Assembly: GCF_001422645.1 (NCBI RefSeq)
Contig: NZ_LMLR01000002.1
Location: forward strand, 562 to 53,888
Direction: 5' to 3'
DNA: 53,327 nt
Origin: Arthrobacter sp. Leaf69
GTDB taxonomy: Bacteria > Actinomycetota > Actinomycetes > Actinomycetales > Micrococcaceae
Part shown: positions 27,366 through 37,101 of the stretch, in pieces
Numbering within the stretch: the stretch's first letter is position 1
How the letters are laid out: the number at the start of each line of letters is the position of its first letter
Position numbers and translations under genes: made by a program
The notes under the pieces: generated by a model
Databases searched by the model: none
What the model saw: only the letters and a program-made list of their open reading frames with translations
What the model was told of the DNA's origin: nothing

Positions 27366-28735
27366 GCCTCCACACTTTCCTTGCCTGCTGCTGCGGTCTT
27401 CTTGCCATTGGACGAGGCGTCCACCGTCTCGGCAGCCGGGGCTGCCGTGGCTGCGCCCTGGGCCTTGCCGGTGATGAGCTCGTGCAGCGGGGTGAAGCTT
27501 CCGCCGTGACCGCCCACACCGAATTCGTATGCGGTTTCGGCGTGCAGGCTGAGGTCAACGCCCACCACTTCCTGCTCCTGGGAGACCCGGAAGCCCATGG
27601 TCTTGTGGATGGCGTAGGCGATGATCGCGGTCATCACTGCGGAGTACGCGATAGCGATACCGGCAGCTGCGAGCTGGGCCCAGAGCTGTGTGAGTCCGCC
27701 GCCGTAGAAGAGGCCGCCGCCGACACCCTCAACTGGGAGGGCAATGAAGCCCAGAGCGACGGTACCGATGATGCCGGAGACCAGGTGGACACCGACGACG
27801 TCGAGCGAATCGTCAAAGCCCCAGCGGAACTTGAGGCCGACGGCGAGGGCGGATGCCGCACCGGCGACGACGCCGAGGCACAGTGCGCCGATCGGGCTGA
27901 CGTTGGCGCAGGCCGGGGTGATGGCAACCAGGCCGGCAACCACACCGGAGGCGGCACCGAGCGATGTCGGGTGACCGTCGCGGATGCGTTCCGTGATGAG
28001 CCAGCCGAGCATGGCCGCTGCGGGGGCTGCGAGGGTGTTGACCCAGATCAGGCCGCCCTGCTCCGCCGTCGTTGCTGCGCCGCCGTTGAAACCGAACCAG
28101 CCGAACCACAGGATCGCGGCACCGAGCATCACGAACGGGATGTTGTGCGGGCGGTGGTTGGGGTCCTTGCCGAAGCCCTTGCGGTTGCCGATGATCAGCA
28201 CGAGGATCAGCGCGGCGACACCGGCGTTGATGTGGACTACTGTGCCGCCGGCGAAGTCAATCGCCGGGCCGAGAGCCTGGCCGATTGCGCCTTCCGGGCC
28301 GAACAGCCCGCCGCCCCAGACCATGTAAGCCAGCGGGCAGTACACCAGCGTGACCCAGACAGGGACGAAGACGGTCCAGGCGCCGAACTTGGCGCGGTCA
28401 GCGATCGCGCCGCTGATCAGGGCGACGGTGATGATGGCGAAGGTGGCTGCGTAGCCCACCTTGATGAGTCCGTCAGGAGTGTCGATGCCCTCCAGCCCGA
28501 AGGTGGCGAACGGGTTGCCCACCATCTGCATGAAGCCCTCGCCGGAGCTCATCGAGGCGCCCCAGAGCACCCAGACCACACCGACCATGCCGATGGAGAT
28601 AAAACTCATCATCATCATGTTCAGTGCAGCCTTGGCGCGCGTCATGCCGCCGTAGAAAAATGCGAGTCCTGGTGTCATGAACAGCACGAGCGCTGCTGCC
28701 ACCATCAGCCATACGTGACCTGCGGTAAGTTCCAT
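27362..28735 (-). CDS. amtB: Ammonium transporter
   Basis: The 457-residue membrane protein has about eleven transmembrane helices and the Amt signatures: FFYGGMTRAKAALNMMM near the start, WFGWFGFNGG, and the twin pore histidines in VVHINAG and GVHLVSGIIG. The cytoplasmic C-terminal tail carries a long variable Ala/Lys-rich end after EFGVGGHGGSF. The ATG at 28735 is set by GGAGG ten bases upstream; the open frame to 28801 is not conserved. It is coupled to glnB, as usual for PII-regulated Amt proteins. Confidence 0.96.
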   Translation of the reverse strand: MELTAGHVWLMVAAALVLFMTPGLAFFYGGMTRAKAALNMMMMSFISIGMVGVVWVLWGASMSSGEGFMQMVGNPFATFGLEGIDTPDGLIKVGYAATFAIITVALISGAIADRAKFGAWTVFVPVWVTLVYCPLAYMVWGGGLFGPEGAIGQALGPAIDFAGGTVVHINAGVAALILVLIIGNRKGFGKDPNHRPHNIPFVMLGAAILWFGWFGFNGGAATTAEQGGLIWVNTLAAPAAAMLGWLITERIRDGHPTSLGAASGVVAGLVAITPACANVSPIGALCLGVVAGAASALAVGLKFRWGFDDSLDVVGVHLVSGIIGTVALGFIALPVEGVGGGLFYGGGLTQLWAQLAAAGIAIAYSAVMTAIIAYAIHKTMGFRVSQEQEVVGVDLSLHAETAYEFGVGGHGGSFTPLHELITGKAQGAATAAPAAETVDASSNGKKTAAAGKESVEA

Positions 28736-28871
28736 GGTGCACGTCCTCCCTTTTAGAAGCGAATCTTTTGGGTGTTTTGCGGAGTTCTCCGCATGCCTCA
28801 ACGCTGTTTGCGTTCTAAGAAGAGTTTGTCCGTGGCGTGTTTCGCCGGTGGAGGAATTAGATTGCCGGGTT

Positions 28872-28929
28872 GTTACAAGAACCTCCCGGAAGTAAATGGT
28901 GTAAATCCTTCTTGTTACGGTTATGTTTC
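28872..28929. promoter_or_regulatory. Candidate nitrogen-regulator (GlnR-like) sites before amtB
   Basis: On the minus strand GAAAC (28929-28925), six bases, and GTAAC (28918-28914) match the paired half-sites of actinobacterial GlnR boxes. A further GTAAC lies 42 bases away at 28876-28872, four helical turns. The sites are in the 248-base gap between divergent amtB and an MFS gene. The match is short, so this is a suggestion only. Confidence 0.35.
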
Positions 28930-28983
28930 ACGCGTTCCAACACCGCCTCTCCCGCACCCCCGCATCGCCAGGAAGCCATCACG

Positions 28984-30222
28984 ATGAGTAAGACCCCCCG
29001 CCCCGCGGGTTCCCCGCCGCAGGCCACTGCCCGGAACACCGGCAAGCCGGTGCTGCCCCGCGACATCAAGGTGATGTTGGTCGCGGCCTTCCTCATCGCC
29101 CTCGGCTTCGGCCTGGTGGCCCCGGTCCTCCCCCAGTTCGCCACCACGTTCGACGTCGGCGCGACGGCGGCCGCCGTGATCGTGAGCATCTTCGCATTCA
29201 TGCGGCTGGTGTTCGCCCCCGCCGGCGGGGCGCTGATCGTCCGGCTCGGGGAACGGCCGGTGTACGTGGCGGGCCTGCTGATTGTCGCGGCGTCGACCGC
29301 GGCCTGCGCCTTCGCCCAGGACTACTGGCAACTGCTGATCTTCCGCGGTCTCGGCGGCGCAGGCTCGGTGATGTTCACGGTCGCATCGATGGCCCTTGTG
29401 GTCCGGCTGGCGCCGCCGGAGAGCCGCGGCCGGGTCTCCGGGGCGTACGCCTCGGCCTTCCTGATCGGCAACGTGTGCGGGCCGGTGGTGGGCGGCCTGC
29501 TGGCAGGATTCGGCCTGCGCGTGCCCTTCCTTGTCTACGCGGCCGCCCTGGTCCTGGCCGCCCTGGTGGTGCAGACGCAGTTGAGCCACGTGCCGGCCGC
29601 CTCCCGCCCGGGCGGCAGCACTGCGCCGGCAATGGAACTGCGCGAGGCACTCCGGGACAGCGCGTACCGGGCGGGACTGTTCTCCAGCTTTGCCAACGGC
29701 TGGGCCACTTTTGGCGTGCGGATGGCCACGGTTCCGCTCTTCGCCGTCGCCGCCCTGAACGCGGGCCCGGAATCGGCGGGCTGGGCCCTGGCGGTATTTG
29801 CCGCGGCCAACGCCGTGGCGCTGACGTTCTCCGGCAAACTGGCGGACAGCCTGGGCCGGAAACCCCTGATGATCTCCGGCCTGCTGGTGACGGGCACCGC
29901 GACGGCGGCCATCGGCTTCACGCACGAACTGCTGTGGTTCCTCCTGGCCACCGCCGTGGCCGGCATCGGCTCGGGTCTGCTGGGCCCGGCCCAGCAGGCG
30001 GCCATGGCCGATGTGATCGGCAATGAGCGTTCCGGCGGCCGCGTGCTCGCCATCTTCCAGATGACGGCAGACACAGGCGCGATCGTCGGCCCCGTGCTGG
30101 CCGGGCTCCTCGCAGACCGGCTGGGCTACGGCTGGGCTTTCGGCGTCACGGGCGGCGTCCTGGTGGCGGCCGCCGCCGGTTGGCTCCTGGCCCGGGAGAC
30201 GTTCAAGCGTCCGTCGTCCTGA
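28984..30222 (+). CDS. Major facilitator superfamily exporter
   Basis: The 412-residue protein has twelve predicted membrane helices in two halves, with the MFS loop RLGERPVYVAG after helix 2 and the paired KLADSLGRKPLMISG after helix 8. The GNVCGPVVGGLLAG helix 5 motif suggests a drug:proton antiporter of the DHA1 type. The substrate is unknown. AGGAAG lies about 8 bases upstream of the ATG at 28984; the frame upstream to 28870 is the amtB promoter region. It reads divergently from amtB and is followed after 72 bases by a glycosidase gene. Confidence 0.88.
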   Translation: MSKTPRPAGSPPQATARNTGKPVLPRDIKVMLVAAFLIALGFGLVAPVLPQFATTFDVGATAAAVIVSIFAFMRLVFAPAGGALIVRLGERPVYVAGLLIVAASTAACAFAQDYWQLLIFRGLGGAGSVMFTVASMALVVRLAPPESRGRVSGAYASAFLIGNVCGPVVGGLLAGFGLRVPFLVYAAALVLAALVVQTQLSHVPAASRPGGSTAPAMELREALRDSAYRAGLFSSFANGWATFGVRMATVPLFAVAALNAGPESAGWALAVFAAANAVALTFSGKLADSLGRKPLMISGLLVTGTATAAIGFTHELLWFLLATAVAGIGSGLLGPAQQAAMADVIGNERSGGRVLAIFQMTADTGAIVGPVLAGLLADRLGYGWAFGVTGGVLVAAAAGWLLARETFKRPSS

Positions 30223-30294
30223 GTCGCGGTCGGCGGGCCTTCCGGTATTGGCTAGGCTGGGTGCAAACCAACCACAACTGCTGGAGAATCCGTC

Positions 30295-31983
30295 ATGCCC
30301 GATACTGACCATCCGCCGAACGGCACGGAGCCCGCCTCCACCAGGCCCCGCCCCTCCCGCAGGGCCAGGCTGCGGCTGATCGGGGTGATCGCGGCCCTGG
30401 CGGTCGTTGCTCTGATCGCCGTCCTGCTCACCGTGTCCGGAAACCCGAACCAGGCCTCCGGGAACGCCGACGCCGCGCCCCAGGTCACGCCGACGCAGAC
30501 CACGCCGGCCACTCCGCTTGGCAAGGCACCGGCAGTCACCTACTACAAGCAGACACCGCCCCCCGCCGGCTCGCCGTTGGAGAAAGTGGAACCGCTGGAG
30601 CTGACGGTCAAGAACGAGCCCGTAGGAACCACCCTGAACAAGGGCACTGTAGGAATTTCGCTGGAAGCGACCGACCTCGCAGATCCCACCCTGAGCTCCG
30701 CCAATGCCTCGATGGTGACGCTCCTCAAGGACTCCGACGACACTGTGCTCCGTTTCGGCGGCAACGCCGTCGACCGCCGGTTCTTCTGGACCTCCTCGGG
30801 CGAAGCCCTGCCGTCGGACTACAAGGGAGACAAGGCCCACCCGGCCAAGGTGGTCACCCCACAGGACCTGGAACGCGTGGCCACCCTCTTGGACGCGACC
30901 AACGCCAAGGTCAGCCTCACCGTGGACCTGGGACACTACAACCCGGCCCGGGCAGCGGACATGATCAAGCACGCGTCCCGGATCTTTGGCAAAAGGCTGC
31001 TGAGCTTCACCGTCGGCAACGAACCGAACGGGTTTGCCTACACAAAACTGCGTCCGGCCAGCTACGGCATCGAGGAATACGCCGTGGAGCTCAAGGCCTA
31101 TGCCGAAGCCATCCACGCGGCCGCCCCCGGCGTCGTGATCTCCGGGCCCGGTGTGTACGACCAGAAATGGTGGAAGCCGTTTATCGACGCCGACCTGCCG
31201 CAGAAGAAGGTCCTGTCGTTCCACAACTACCCGCTCTTCAGCTGCAAGGATTCGAAGTCGAACGCCTTCCCCACTATCCCCAACCTGCTGGGCGCGGCAA
31301 CCCACCAGCGCGCCGAGGACTATCAGAAGCACGCCCTCGACGCCGCAAAATCGGCCGGGCTTGAGACCTGGCTCGCGGAGACGGGCATGTCCGCGTGCCC
31401 CGGCTCTAACCAGACCACCAAAACCCATTCGACGGCCCTGTGGGCCGCGGACTATGCGTTGAATGCCGCCCGCCTTGGCATCACCCGGCTGGGCTTCCAC
31501 AGTTCCATGCTGACCTGCAAAGGCGGGCCGCCGATGTCCGTGATCTGCAGCGGCGGCGCTTACCTCAAGCCGAACGGCGAGATGGCCCCCCGGGCGAACT
31601 ACTTTGGCATGGCGATGGTGGCCGACCTGGAGCCGGGCAAGTTCCTCGGCCTCGACAGCAAGGGCGGCGGGCTGTCCAACAGCTACGCGCTGCAGAACAA
31701 GGACGGCAGCACCACGGTTGTCATCGTCAACAAGAACGACCCGGAGAAGGCGGCCCAGACCCAGGTCACCCTCGAACTGCCCGGGCCGGCGCTGACGGGA
31801 ACCATGACCCAGCTGTCCGGGCCCAGCTACGCGGCCGAAGACGGTACGGTGATCGACGGCGCCAAGTCCGATCCGACTCCGCTCGGCGGCCGCGCCACCG
31901 TTGAAGGTTTCAAATACGGTTCACAGACGCAGACCTTCAAACTGACGGCCGGAACGGTGACGGTGCTGAACTTTAAGCACTAG
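30295..31983 (+). CDS. Membrane-anchored GH79-like glycoside hydrolase
   Basis: The 562-residue protein has a cytoplasmic basic N-terminus, one transmembrane helix or uncleaved signal anchor (about 27-47), a Pro/Thr-rich linker, a TIM-barrel catalytic domain and a C-terminal beta domain. The clan GH-A acid/base glutamate is Glu243 in VGNEPNGF, and the nucleophile is probably Glu362 in WLAETG. DTVLRFGGNAVDRRFFW is typical of GH79 (heparanase and beta-glucuronidase) relatives. The substrate may be a glucuronic-acid-containing glycan. The ATG at 30295 follows the CTGGAG element 9 bases before it. The family call is from motifs only. Confidence 0.75.
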   Translation: MPDTDHPPNGTEPASTRPRPSRRARLRLIGVIAALAVVALIAVLLTVSGNPNQASGNADAAPQVTPTQTTPATPLGKAPAVTYYKQTPPPAGSPLEKVEPLELTVKNEPVGTTLNKGTVGISLEATDLADPTLSSANASMVTLLKDSDDTVLRFGGNAVDRRFFWTSSGEALPSDYKGDKAHPAKVVTPQDLERVATLLDATNAKVSLTVDLGHYNPARAADMIKHASRIFGKRLLSFTVGNEPNGFAYTKLRPASYGIEEYAVELKAYAEAIHAAAPGVVISGPGVYDQKWWKPFIDADLPQKKVLSFHNYPLFSCKDSKSNAFPTIPNLLGAATHQRAEDYQKHALDAAKSAGLETWLAETGMSACPGSNQTTKTHSTALWAADYALNAARLGITRLGFHSSMLTCKGGPPMSVICSGGAYLKPNGEMAPRANYFGMAMVADLEPGKFLGLDSKGGGLSNSYALQNKDGSTTVVIVNKNDPEKAAQTQVTLELPGPALTGTMTQLSGPSYAAEDGTVIDGAKSDPTPLGGRATVEGFKYGSQTQTFKLTAGTVTVLNFKH

Positions 31984-31990
31984 TCACCAT

Positions 31991-32046
31991 AAACCGCTGG
32001 CTCCCAGTTGTTGTCGTTTCGACAACAACTGGGAGCCAGCAGGGTT
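31991..32046. terminator. Long perfect hairpin between the glycosidase gene and ftsY
   Basis: Bases 31996-32016 pair perfectly with 32020-32040, a 21-bp stem with a TTT loop. AAACC outside pairs with GGGTTT after a one-base bulge. It lies between convergent genes and resembles the stem after fabF in build. Confidence 0.85.
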
Positions 32047-32085
32047 TAAGACGGTACTTCGGCTTTTAGAGGTACCGCGGCGAGC

Positions 32086-33309
32086 TTAGTTCAGGATGGC
32101 GTCGACGAAGTTCTCGGCGTCGAACGGGGCGAGGTCGTCCGCGCCCTCGCCGAGGCCGATCAGCTTCACCGGGACACCCAGCGACTTCTGGATGGCCACC
32201 ACAATGCCGCCCTTGGCCGTGCCGTCCAGCTTGGTCAGGACGATGCCGGTGATGTTCACTACCTCCGCGAAGACCCGGGCCTGGTTCAGGCCGTTCTGTC
32301 CCGTCGTGGCGTCCAGTACCAGGAGCACCTCGTCCACCTCGGCCAGCTTCTCGATGACGCGCTTGACCTTGCCGAGCTCGTCCATCAGGCCGGTCTTGTT
32401 CTGCAGGCGGCCGGCGGTGTCGATCATCACGACGTCGACTTCCTGGTCGATGCCGGCCTTGACCGCTTCATAGGCGACGGACGCCGGGTCCGCGCCGTCG
32501 ACGTCGGACTTCACCGTGGGAACGCCGACGCGCTGGCCCCAGGTGGCGAGCTGTTCGGCGGCGGCGGCGCGGAAGGTATCCGCGGCACCCAGCAGGACAT
32601 CCTTGTCTTCGGCGACCAGCACGCGGGCGAGCTTGCCCACCGTGGTGGTCTTGCCGACGCCGTTGACGCCCACCACCAGCACGACGGCGGGCTTGTTGGC
32701 GTGGCGCTCCACCTGCAGGCTGCGGTCCATCGTGGGGTCCACCAGCTTGATGAGTTCCTCGCGCAGCAGGGCCTTGACCTGCTCCGGGGAGCGGGTCCCC
32801 AGCACCTTGACGCGTTCGCGGAGCGCGTCAACCAGCTGCAGGGTGGGCTCGGTGCCGAGGTCGGCGAGCAGCAGGGTCTCCTCCACCTCGTCCCAGACGT
32901 TCTCATCGATCTTGTCCGCGGACAGCAGCGCCAGCAGCCCCTTGCCCAGGATGTTGTTGGACTTGACCAGGCGTTCACGCAGGCGGATCAGGCGGCCGGC
33001 CACCGGCAGCGGCGTCTCCACCGGAATGGTTTCCAGGCCGGCCACGTTGTCCGGGACCTCGACTGTTTCCAGGCCCTCGACGTCGGCCGTGACGGTTACG
33101 TCGTCAGGTGACACGCGGTCCGGCGCCGGCGCGTGGCGGTCGTCGAGCAGGGTACCGCCGCCGGCGCGCGGCTCCACGGGATCGTTCGCGTCACGCTTTT
33201 CGGGGTAGTTGGTGATGTTCTTCCGGGTCTTCATGAGGACCGGAATCAGCGCACCGAGAACCACCAGGGCGGCGAGAATGGGCAGAAGAATAGGGAGGAT
33301 GTCGTTCAC
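32086..33309 (-). CDS. ftsY: Signal recognition particle receptor FtsY
   Basis: FtsY is the membrane-associated SRP receptor GTPase. The 407-residue protein starts with a transmembrane helix (about 4-26), followed by an acidic A region and the NG domain: GVNGVGKTTTVGKLA, DTAGRLQNK, TKLDGTAKGG and the terminal GLGEGADDLAPFD. The N-terminal helix is an actinobacterial feature. The GTG start at 33309 follows TAGGGGA. It lies 75 bases after smc in the standard smc-ftsY order. Confidence 0.97.
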   Translation of the reverse strand: MNDILPILLPILAALVVLGALIPVLMKTRKNITNYPEKRDANDPVEPRAGGGTLLDDRHAPAPDRVSPDDVTVTADVEGLETVEVPDNVAGLETIPVETPLPVAGRLIRLRERLVKSNNILGKGLLALLSADKIDENVWDEVEETLLLADLGTEPTLQLVDALRERVKVLGTRSPEQVKALLREELIKLVDPTMDRSLQVERHANKPAVVLVVGVNGVGKTTTVGKLARVLVAEDKDVLLGAADTFRAAAAEQLATWGQRVGVPTVKSDVDGADPASVAYEAVKAGIDQEVDVVMIDTAGRLQNKTGLMDELGKVKRVIEKLAEVDEVLLVLDATTGQNGLNQARVFAEVVNITGIVLTKLDGTAKGGIVVAIQKSLGVPVKLIGLGEGADDLAPFDAENFVDAILN

Positions 33310-33384
33310 TCCCCTAGCTTCTCACAAACCGGAAAGCCGTCGCGGAGCCCGGAAAACGCCGACGGGAGCGCGCCGGACCGGGCC

Positions 33385-36300
33385 TCAGACCTGGGCGCCG
33401 AGGCGCTGGCTGATGACGGTGGAGACGCCGTCGCCGCGCATGGTGACGCCGTAGAGGGCGTCAGCGACTTCCATGGTTCGTTTCTGGTGCGTGATGATGA
33501 TGAGCTGGCTGGATTCGCGCAGTTCCTCGAAGATGGTGATGAGCCTGCCCAGGTTGGTGTCGTCCAGGGCCGCTTCCACCTCGTCCATCACGTAGAACGG
33601 CGAGGGCCGGGCCTTGAAGATCGCGACGAGCAGGGCCACCGCGGTCAGGGATCGTTCCCCGCCCGAGAGCAGGGAGAGCCGCTTGATTTTCTTGCCGGCC
33701 GGGCGCGCCTCCACCTCAATGCCGGTAGTGAGCATGTCCGAGGGATCAGTGAGGACCAGCCGGCCCTCGCCGCCGGGGAACAGCCGCGCGAAGATCCGGA
33801 CGAACTGCGCCGCGGTGTCCTCGAAGGCCTCGGCGAAGACCTTCTGGACGCGCTCGTCCACTTCCTTGATGATGTCCAGCAGGTCCTTGCGGCTGGATTT
33901 GAGGTCTTCGAGCTGGGTGCTGAGGAACTGGTGACGTTCCTCGAGGGCCGCGAATTCCTCCAGCGCCAGGGGGTTGACCCGGCCAAGGGCGGACAGGTCC
34001 CGCTCGGCCCGTTTCAGGCGCTTCTCCTGTTCCTCGCGGACAAAGGGCTTGCCAGCCACAATCTCGCGGCCGTCCTCGTCCACCGGGGCGCGCAGGGCAG
34101 CCCACTTGTCCCCCGATTCCCCGGCCGGCACGGGAACGGGCTGGTCCGGGCCGAAATCCGCCACGAGCTGGTCGGCGGTCAGGCCCAGCTCCTCGACGCT
34201 CCTGAGCTCGAGGGCTTCGATCCGCAGGCGCTGCTGGGCGCGGGCCAGTTCGTCGCGGTGCACGGAGTCCGTCAGTTCGGCCAGCTCGCGGGCCAGCGCA
34301 TCGTTGCTGTTCCGAACGGCGGCCAGCTCCGCGTCCATCTGTTCCTTGCGTTCCTCGGCACTGTCGCGTTCCTGCCGGGCGAGTTCCACGGACACGTCAA
34401 TGAAGCCGATAACCCGGCCGACGGCGGCGGAGACGGCTGCGGCGCGTTTGGCCTGCAGCCGTCGGCGGCGGGCCCGTTCAGCCGCTTCCTCGCGGGCGCG
34501 CCGTTCGGTGGCGGCGGCGCGTTCGAGCGACGACGCCCGGTTGCGGGTGGCGGTGAGCTGTTCCTCGGCGCTGCGCAGGGCCAGCCGTGCTTCCATTTCG
34601 GCGCTGCGGGCCAGCGACGCCGCCAGGGCCAGGGCATCACGGTGTTCCGGGGAGAGTTCCTCCTCGGCCGGCGCTTCCTGCGCGGCGGCCAGCCTGGCCG
34701 CTACCGCCGTGAGCGCTTCCTGTTCGCTGACGATGTTGGCCTCGGCCTTGGCGAGGGACGCGGCCAGCCGCTCGCTTTCGCCGACGGCGCTGCGCAGCAC
34801 GGAGTTCAGGTGCCCCAGGCGCTCGGCGACGGCCGCCAGCCGGGCGTCCGAATCGTGCAGCCGTTCCAGGGCGGCATCGGCGCGGTCCTGCGCCGCGGCA
34901 CGCTTGGCCTGCGCGGCGGCGAGGGCGAACCGCTGGCGTTCCAGCTCGGCGGTCACGGCGGCAAGCCGCGCAGAGGCGTCGTCGACGGCGGCCTGCACCT
35001 CGATCAGCGACGGCGCCTTGGCGGAGCCGCCGCTGACCGTCAGCGCGGTGAAGACATCGCCGGACGTGGTCACTGCTGTCAGGTCCGGGCGCGCCGCGAT
35101 CAGTTGCGCCGCGTCGTCCAGCCCATCGACGACGGCGATCCCAGCCAGCAGTCCGGCCAACGGCAGCCCGGAGGCATCCTCTGCACCGGATTCCTTGTCT
35201 GATGCCGTGACCAGCAGGGCGGCCCACCGGGCGTTCCCGGGGAGCTCTCCTCTGAGCTCAGCGCGGGGAGCTGCCGGCGCGGTGTCCGTCCCCGCGAGCA
35301 GCAGGGCGGCGCGTCCGGCGTCGTCGTCCTTCAACCGCTGGACCGCGGCGGCGGCGGCACAACCGTCCTGCACCACAACGGCATCCGAGGAGGCGCCGAG
35401 GGCCGCCGCGATGGCGGCCTCGAAGCCCGGTTCCACCGTGATCATGGATGCCAGGGATCCAAGGACCCCGGGGATCCCGGAGCCGAGCACGTGGTCCGAG
35501 CCGTCCTTGCGGTTCAGGCCGAGCTGGAGGGCATCGCGGCGGGCAATCAGGGCGCCGCGCTCCCGGTCGCCCTCACGTTCGGCAGCCTTCAGGGCGTCAA
35601 TCTCCATGATGATGGCGTCCAGCGCGGCGCTGGCGTCCTCGTAGTCGGCGTCGAGGGTTTCCTCGCCGTCCTCCACGCCGGCCACCTGGGATTCGAGGGC
35701 CGTGAACTCACTCTGGGCCTGCCTGCGGCGCTCCTCCCCCGCCTTGAGGGACTCACGGAGCCGCCCGAGTTCCGCCTGCGCCGACTCCACCCGCGAGCGC
35801 GCGGCGCCCACCTGCCCGGCCAGTTTGGCCAGGCCCTCGCGGCGGTCGGCGGCGGCGCGGAGCAGGGACGCGAGGCGCCTGTCCTCGGCGGCGGCGGCGT
35901 TTTCGGCATCCTGCTTCGCGGCCGTGGCGGTGTCCAGGGTGCTGCGGCGCTCCAGGATCTGGCGCTCCAGCCCGGCCTGTTCCGCACGGACGCCAGCGGC
36001 CTGCCGATCGAGCTTGTCCGGGTCGCGGCCGGAATCGGGAACGGCGTCGGAGGCCCCCAGCAGCCGTCGCCGCTCCTCGGCGAGCGAGCCTAGGGAGCGC
36101 AGCCGCTCCCGCCCGGCGGAGAGCTGGTACCAGTTGTCGCGGGCGGCGCTTAGCTTCGGTGTGGCCTCGGCGGCGAGCTGTTCGAGGCCGGCCTGCCGCT
36201 GCCTGCCGAGCTCAAGTTCCTGCCCGACGACGCCGCGGCGGGCTTTCAGCGCGGTCTCGTCCGCCACGTCCTGGGCCAGGGCCGACTGCAGCTGGACCAG

Positions 36301-36999
36301 GTCGTCGGCGAGGAGGCGGGAGCGCGCGTCGCGGACCTCGAACTGGACGGTCTGGGCCCGCCGGGCGACTTCCGCCTGCTTGCCCAGGGGCGTGAGCTGC
36401 CGCCGGATTTCGCCGGTGAGGTCGCTGAGCCGGGCCAGGTTGGCCTGCATGGCTTCGAGTTTGCGGACCGTTTTTTCCTTGCGGCGGCGGTGCTTGAGGA
36501 TCCCGGCGGCCTCTTCGATGAACCCGCGCCGGTCCTCCGGCGTGGCGTGCAGCACCTTGTCCAGCTGTCCCTGCCCCACGATCACGTGCATTTCCCGGCC
36601 CAGGCCGGAGTCGGAGAGGAGTTCCTGGATGTCCAGCAGCCGGCAGCCGGCGCCGTTGATGGCGTATTCCGAACCGCCGGTGCGGAACAGGGTGCGGGCA
36701 ATGGTGACTTCGCTGTAGTCGATCGGCAGGGCGCCGTCGCTGTTGTCGATGGTGAGTGAGACGTGGGCACGGCCCAGCGGCGGGCGGCCGGACGTGCCCG
36801 CGAAGATTACGTCCTCCATCTTGCCGCCACGGAGTGTCTTGGCGCCCTGCTCGCCCATCACCCAGGACAGGGCGTCCACCACATTGGACTTGCCGGAGCC
36901 GTTGGGGCCCACCACGGCGGTGACACCTGGTTCGAATTCGAAGGTCGTCGCCGAAGCGAAGGACTTGAATCCCCGGACGGTCAGGCTTTTGAGGTGCAA
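33385..36999 (-). CDS. smc: Chromosome segregation protein SMC
   Basis: SMC with ScpA and ScpB folds and segregates the chromosome. The 1,204-residue protein has Walker A GPNGSGKSN (about 31-39), long coiled coils, a hinge at about 510-680, the ABC signature LSGGERSLTAVALL and the Walker B FYVMDEVEAALDD near the C-terminus. The start is TTG at 36999 (HLKSLTVRGFKSFA), with AGGAG upstream. The long plus-strand frames across it are shadows of its Ala/Arg/Glu-rich coiled coils. It is full length and upstream of ftsY. Confidence 0.97.
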   Translation of the reverse strand: MHLKSLTVRGFKSFASATTFEFEPGVTAVVGPNGSGKSNVVDALSWVMGEQGAKTLRGGKMEDVIFAGTSGRPPLGRAHVSLTIDNSDGALPIDYSEVTIARTLFRTGGSEYAINGAGCRLLDIQELLSDSGLGREMHVIVGQGQLDKVLHATPEDRRGFIEEAAGILKHRRRKEKTVRKLEAMQANLARLSDLTGEIRRQLTPLGKQAEVARRAQTVQFEVRDARSRLLADDLVQLQSALAQDVADETALKARRGVVGQELELGRQRQAGLEQLAAEATPKLSAARDNWYQLSAGRERLRSLGSLAEERRRLLGASDAVPDSGRDPDKLDRQAAGVRAEQAGLERQILERRSTLDTATAAKQDAENAAAAEDRRLASLLRAAADRREGLAKLAGQVGAARSRVESAQAELGRLRESLKAGEERRRQAQSEFTALESQVAGVEDGEETLDADYEDASAALDAIIMEIDALKAAEREGDRERGALIARRDALQLGLNRKDGSDHVLGSGIPGVLGSLASMITVEPGFEAAIAAALGASSDAVVVQDGCAAAAAVQRLKDDDAGRAALLLAGTDTAPAAPRAELRGELPGNARWAALLVTASDKESGAEDASGLPLAGLLAGIAVVDGLDDAAQLIAARPDLTAVTTSGDVFTALTVSGGSAKAPSLIEVQAAVDDASARLAAVTAELERQRFALAAAQAKRAAAQDRADAALERLHDSDARLAAVAERLGHLNSVLRSAVGESERLAASLAKAEANIVSEQEALTAVAARLAAAQEAPAEEELSPEHRDALALAASLARSAEMEARLALRSAEEQLTATRNRASSLERAAATERRAREEAAERARRRRLQAKRAAAVSAAVGRVIGFIDVSVELARQERDSAEERKEQMDAELAAVRNSNDALARELAELTDSVHRDELARAQQRLRIEALELRSVEELGLTADQLVADFGPDQPVPVPAGESGDKWAALRAPVDEDGREIVAGKPFVREEQEKRLKRAERDLSALGRVNPLALEEFAALEERHQFLSTQLEDLKSSRKDLLDIIKEVDERVQKVFAEAFEDTAAQFVRIFARLFPGGEGRLVLTDPSDMLTTGIEVEARPAGKKIKRLSLLSGGERSLTAVALLVAIFKARPSPFYVMDEVEAALDDTNLGRLITIFEELRESSQLIIITHQKRTMEVADALYGVTMRGDGVSTVISQRLGAQV

Positions 37000-37101
37000 G
37001 GTGTTTCGGTTCTCCTGGCTGGCGGAAACGGCTGTTCCTGCCCTAAATCTACCGCCACCGCACCAAATTCAGCGGATTTAGGCTTTTCCCAAGGAAATCC
37101 T

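Noticed and set aside
28921..31500. 859-codon minus-strand frame opposite the MFS and glycosidase genes
   Set aside because: It spans two convincing plus-strand genes and their gap, has no domain and is rich in Gly, Arg, Gln and His as expected of an antisense shadow.
33133..35644. Two very long plus-strand frames (689 and 556 codons) opposite smc
   Set aside because: They lie wholly antisense to the SMC coiled-coil region and have biased Arg/Ser/Ala or Gly/Gln/Arg composition typical of GC-rich shadow frames. SMC itself is complete and conserved.
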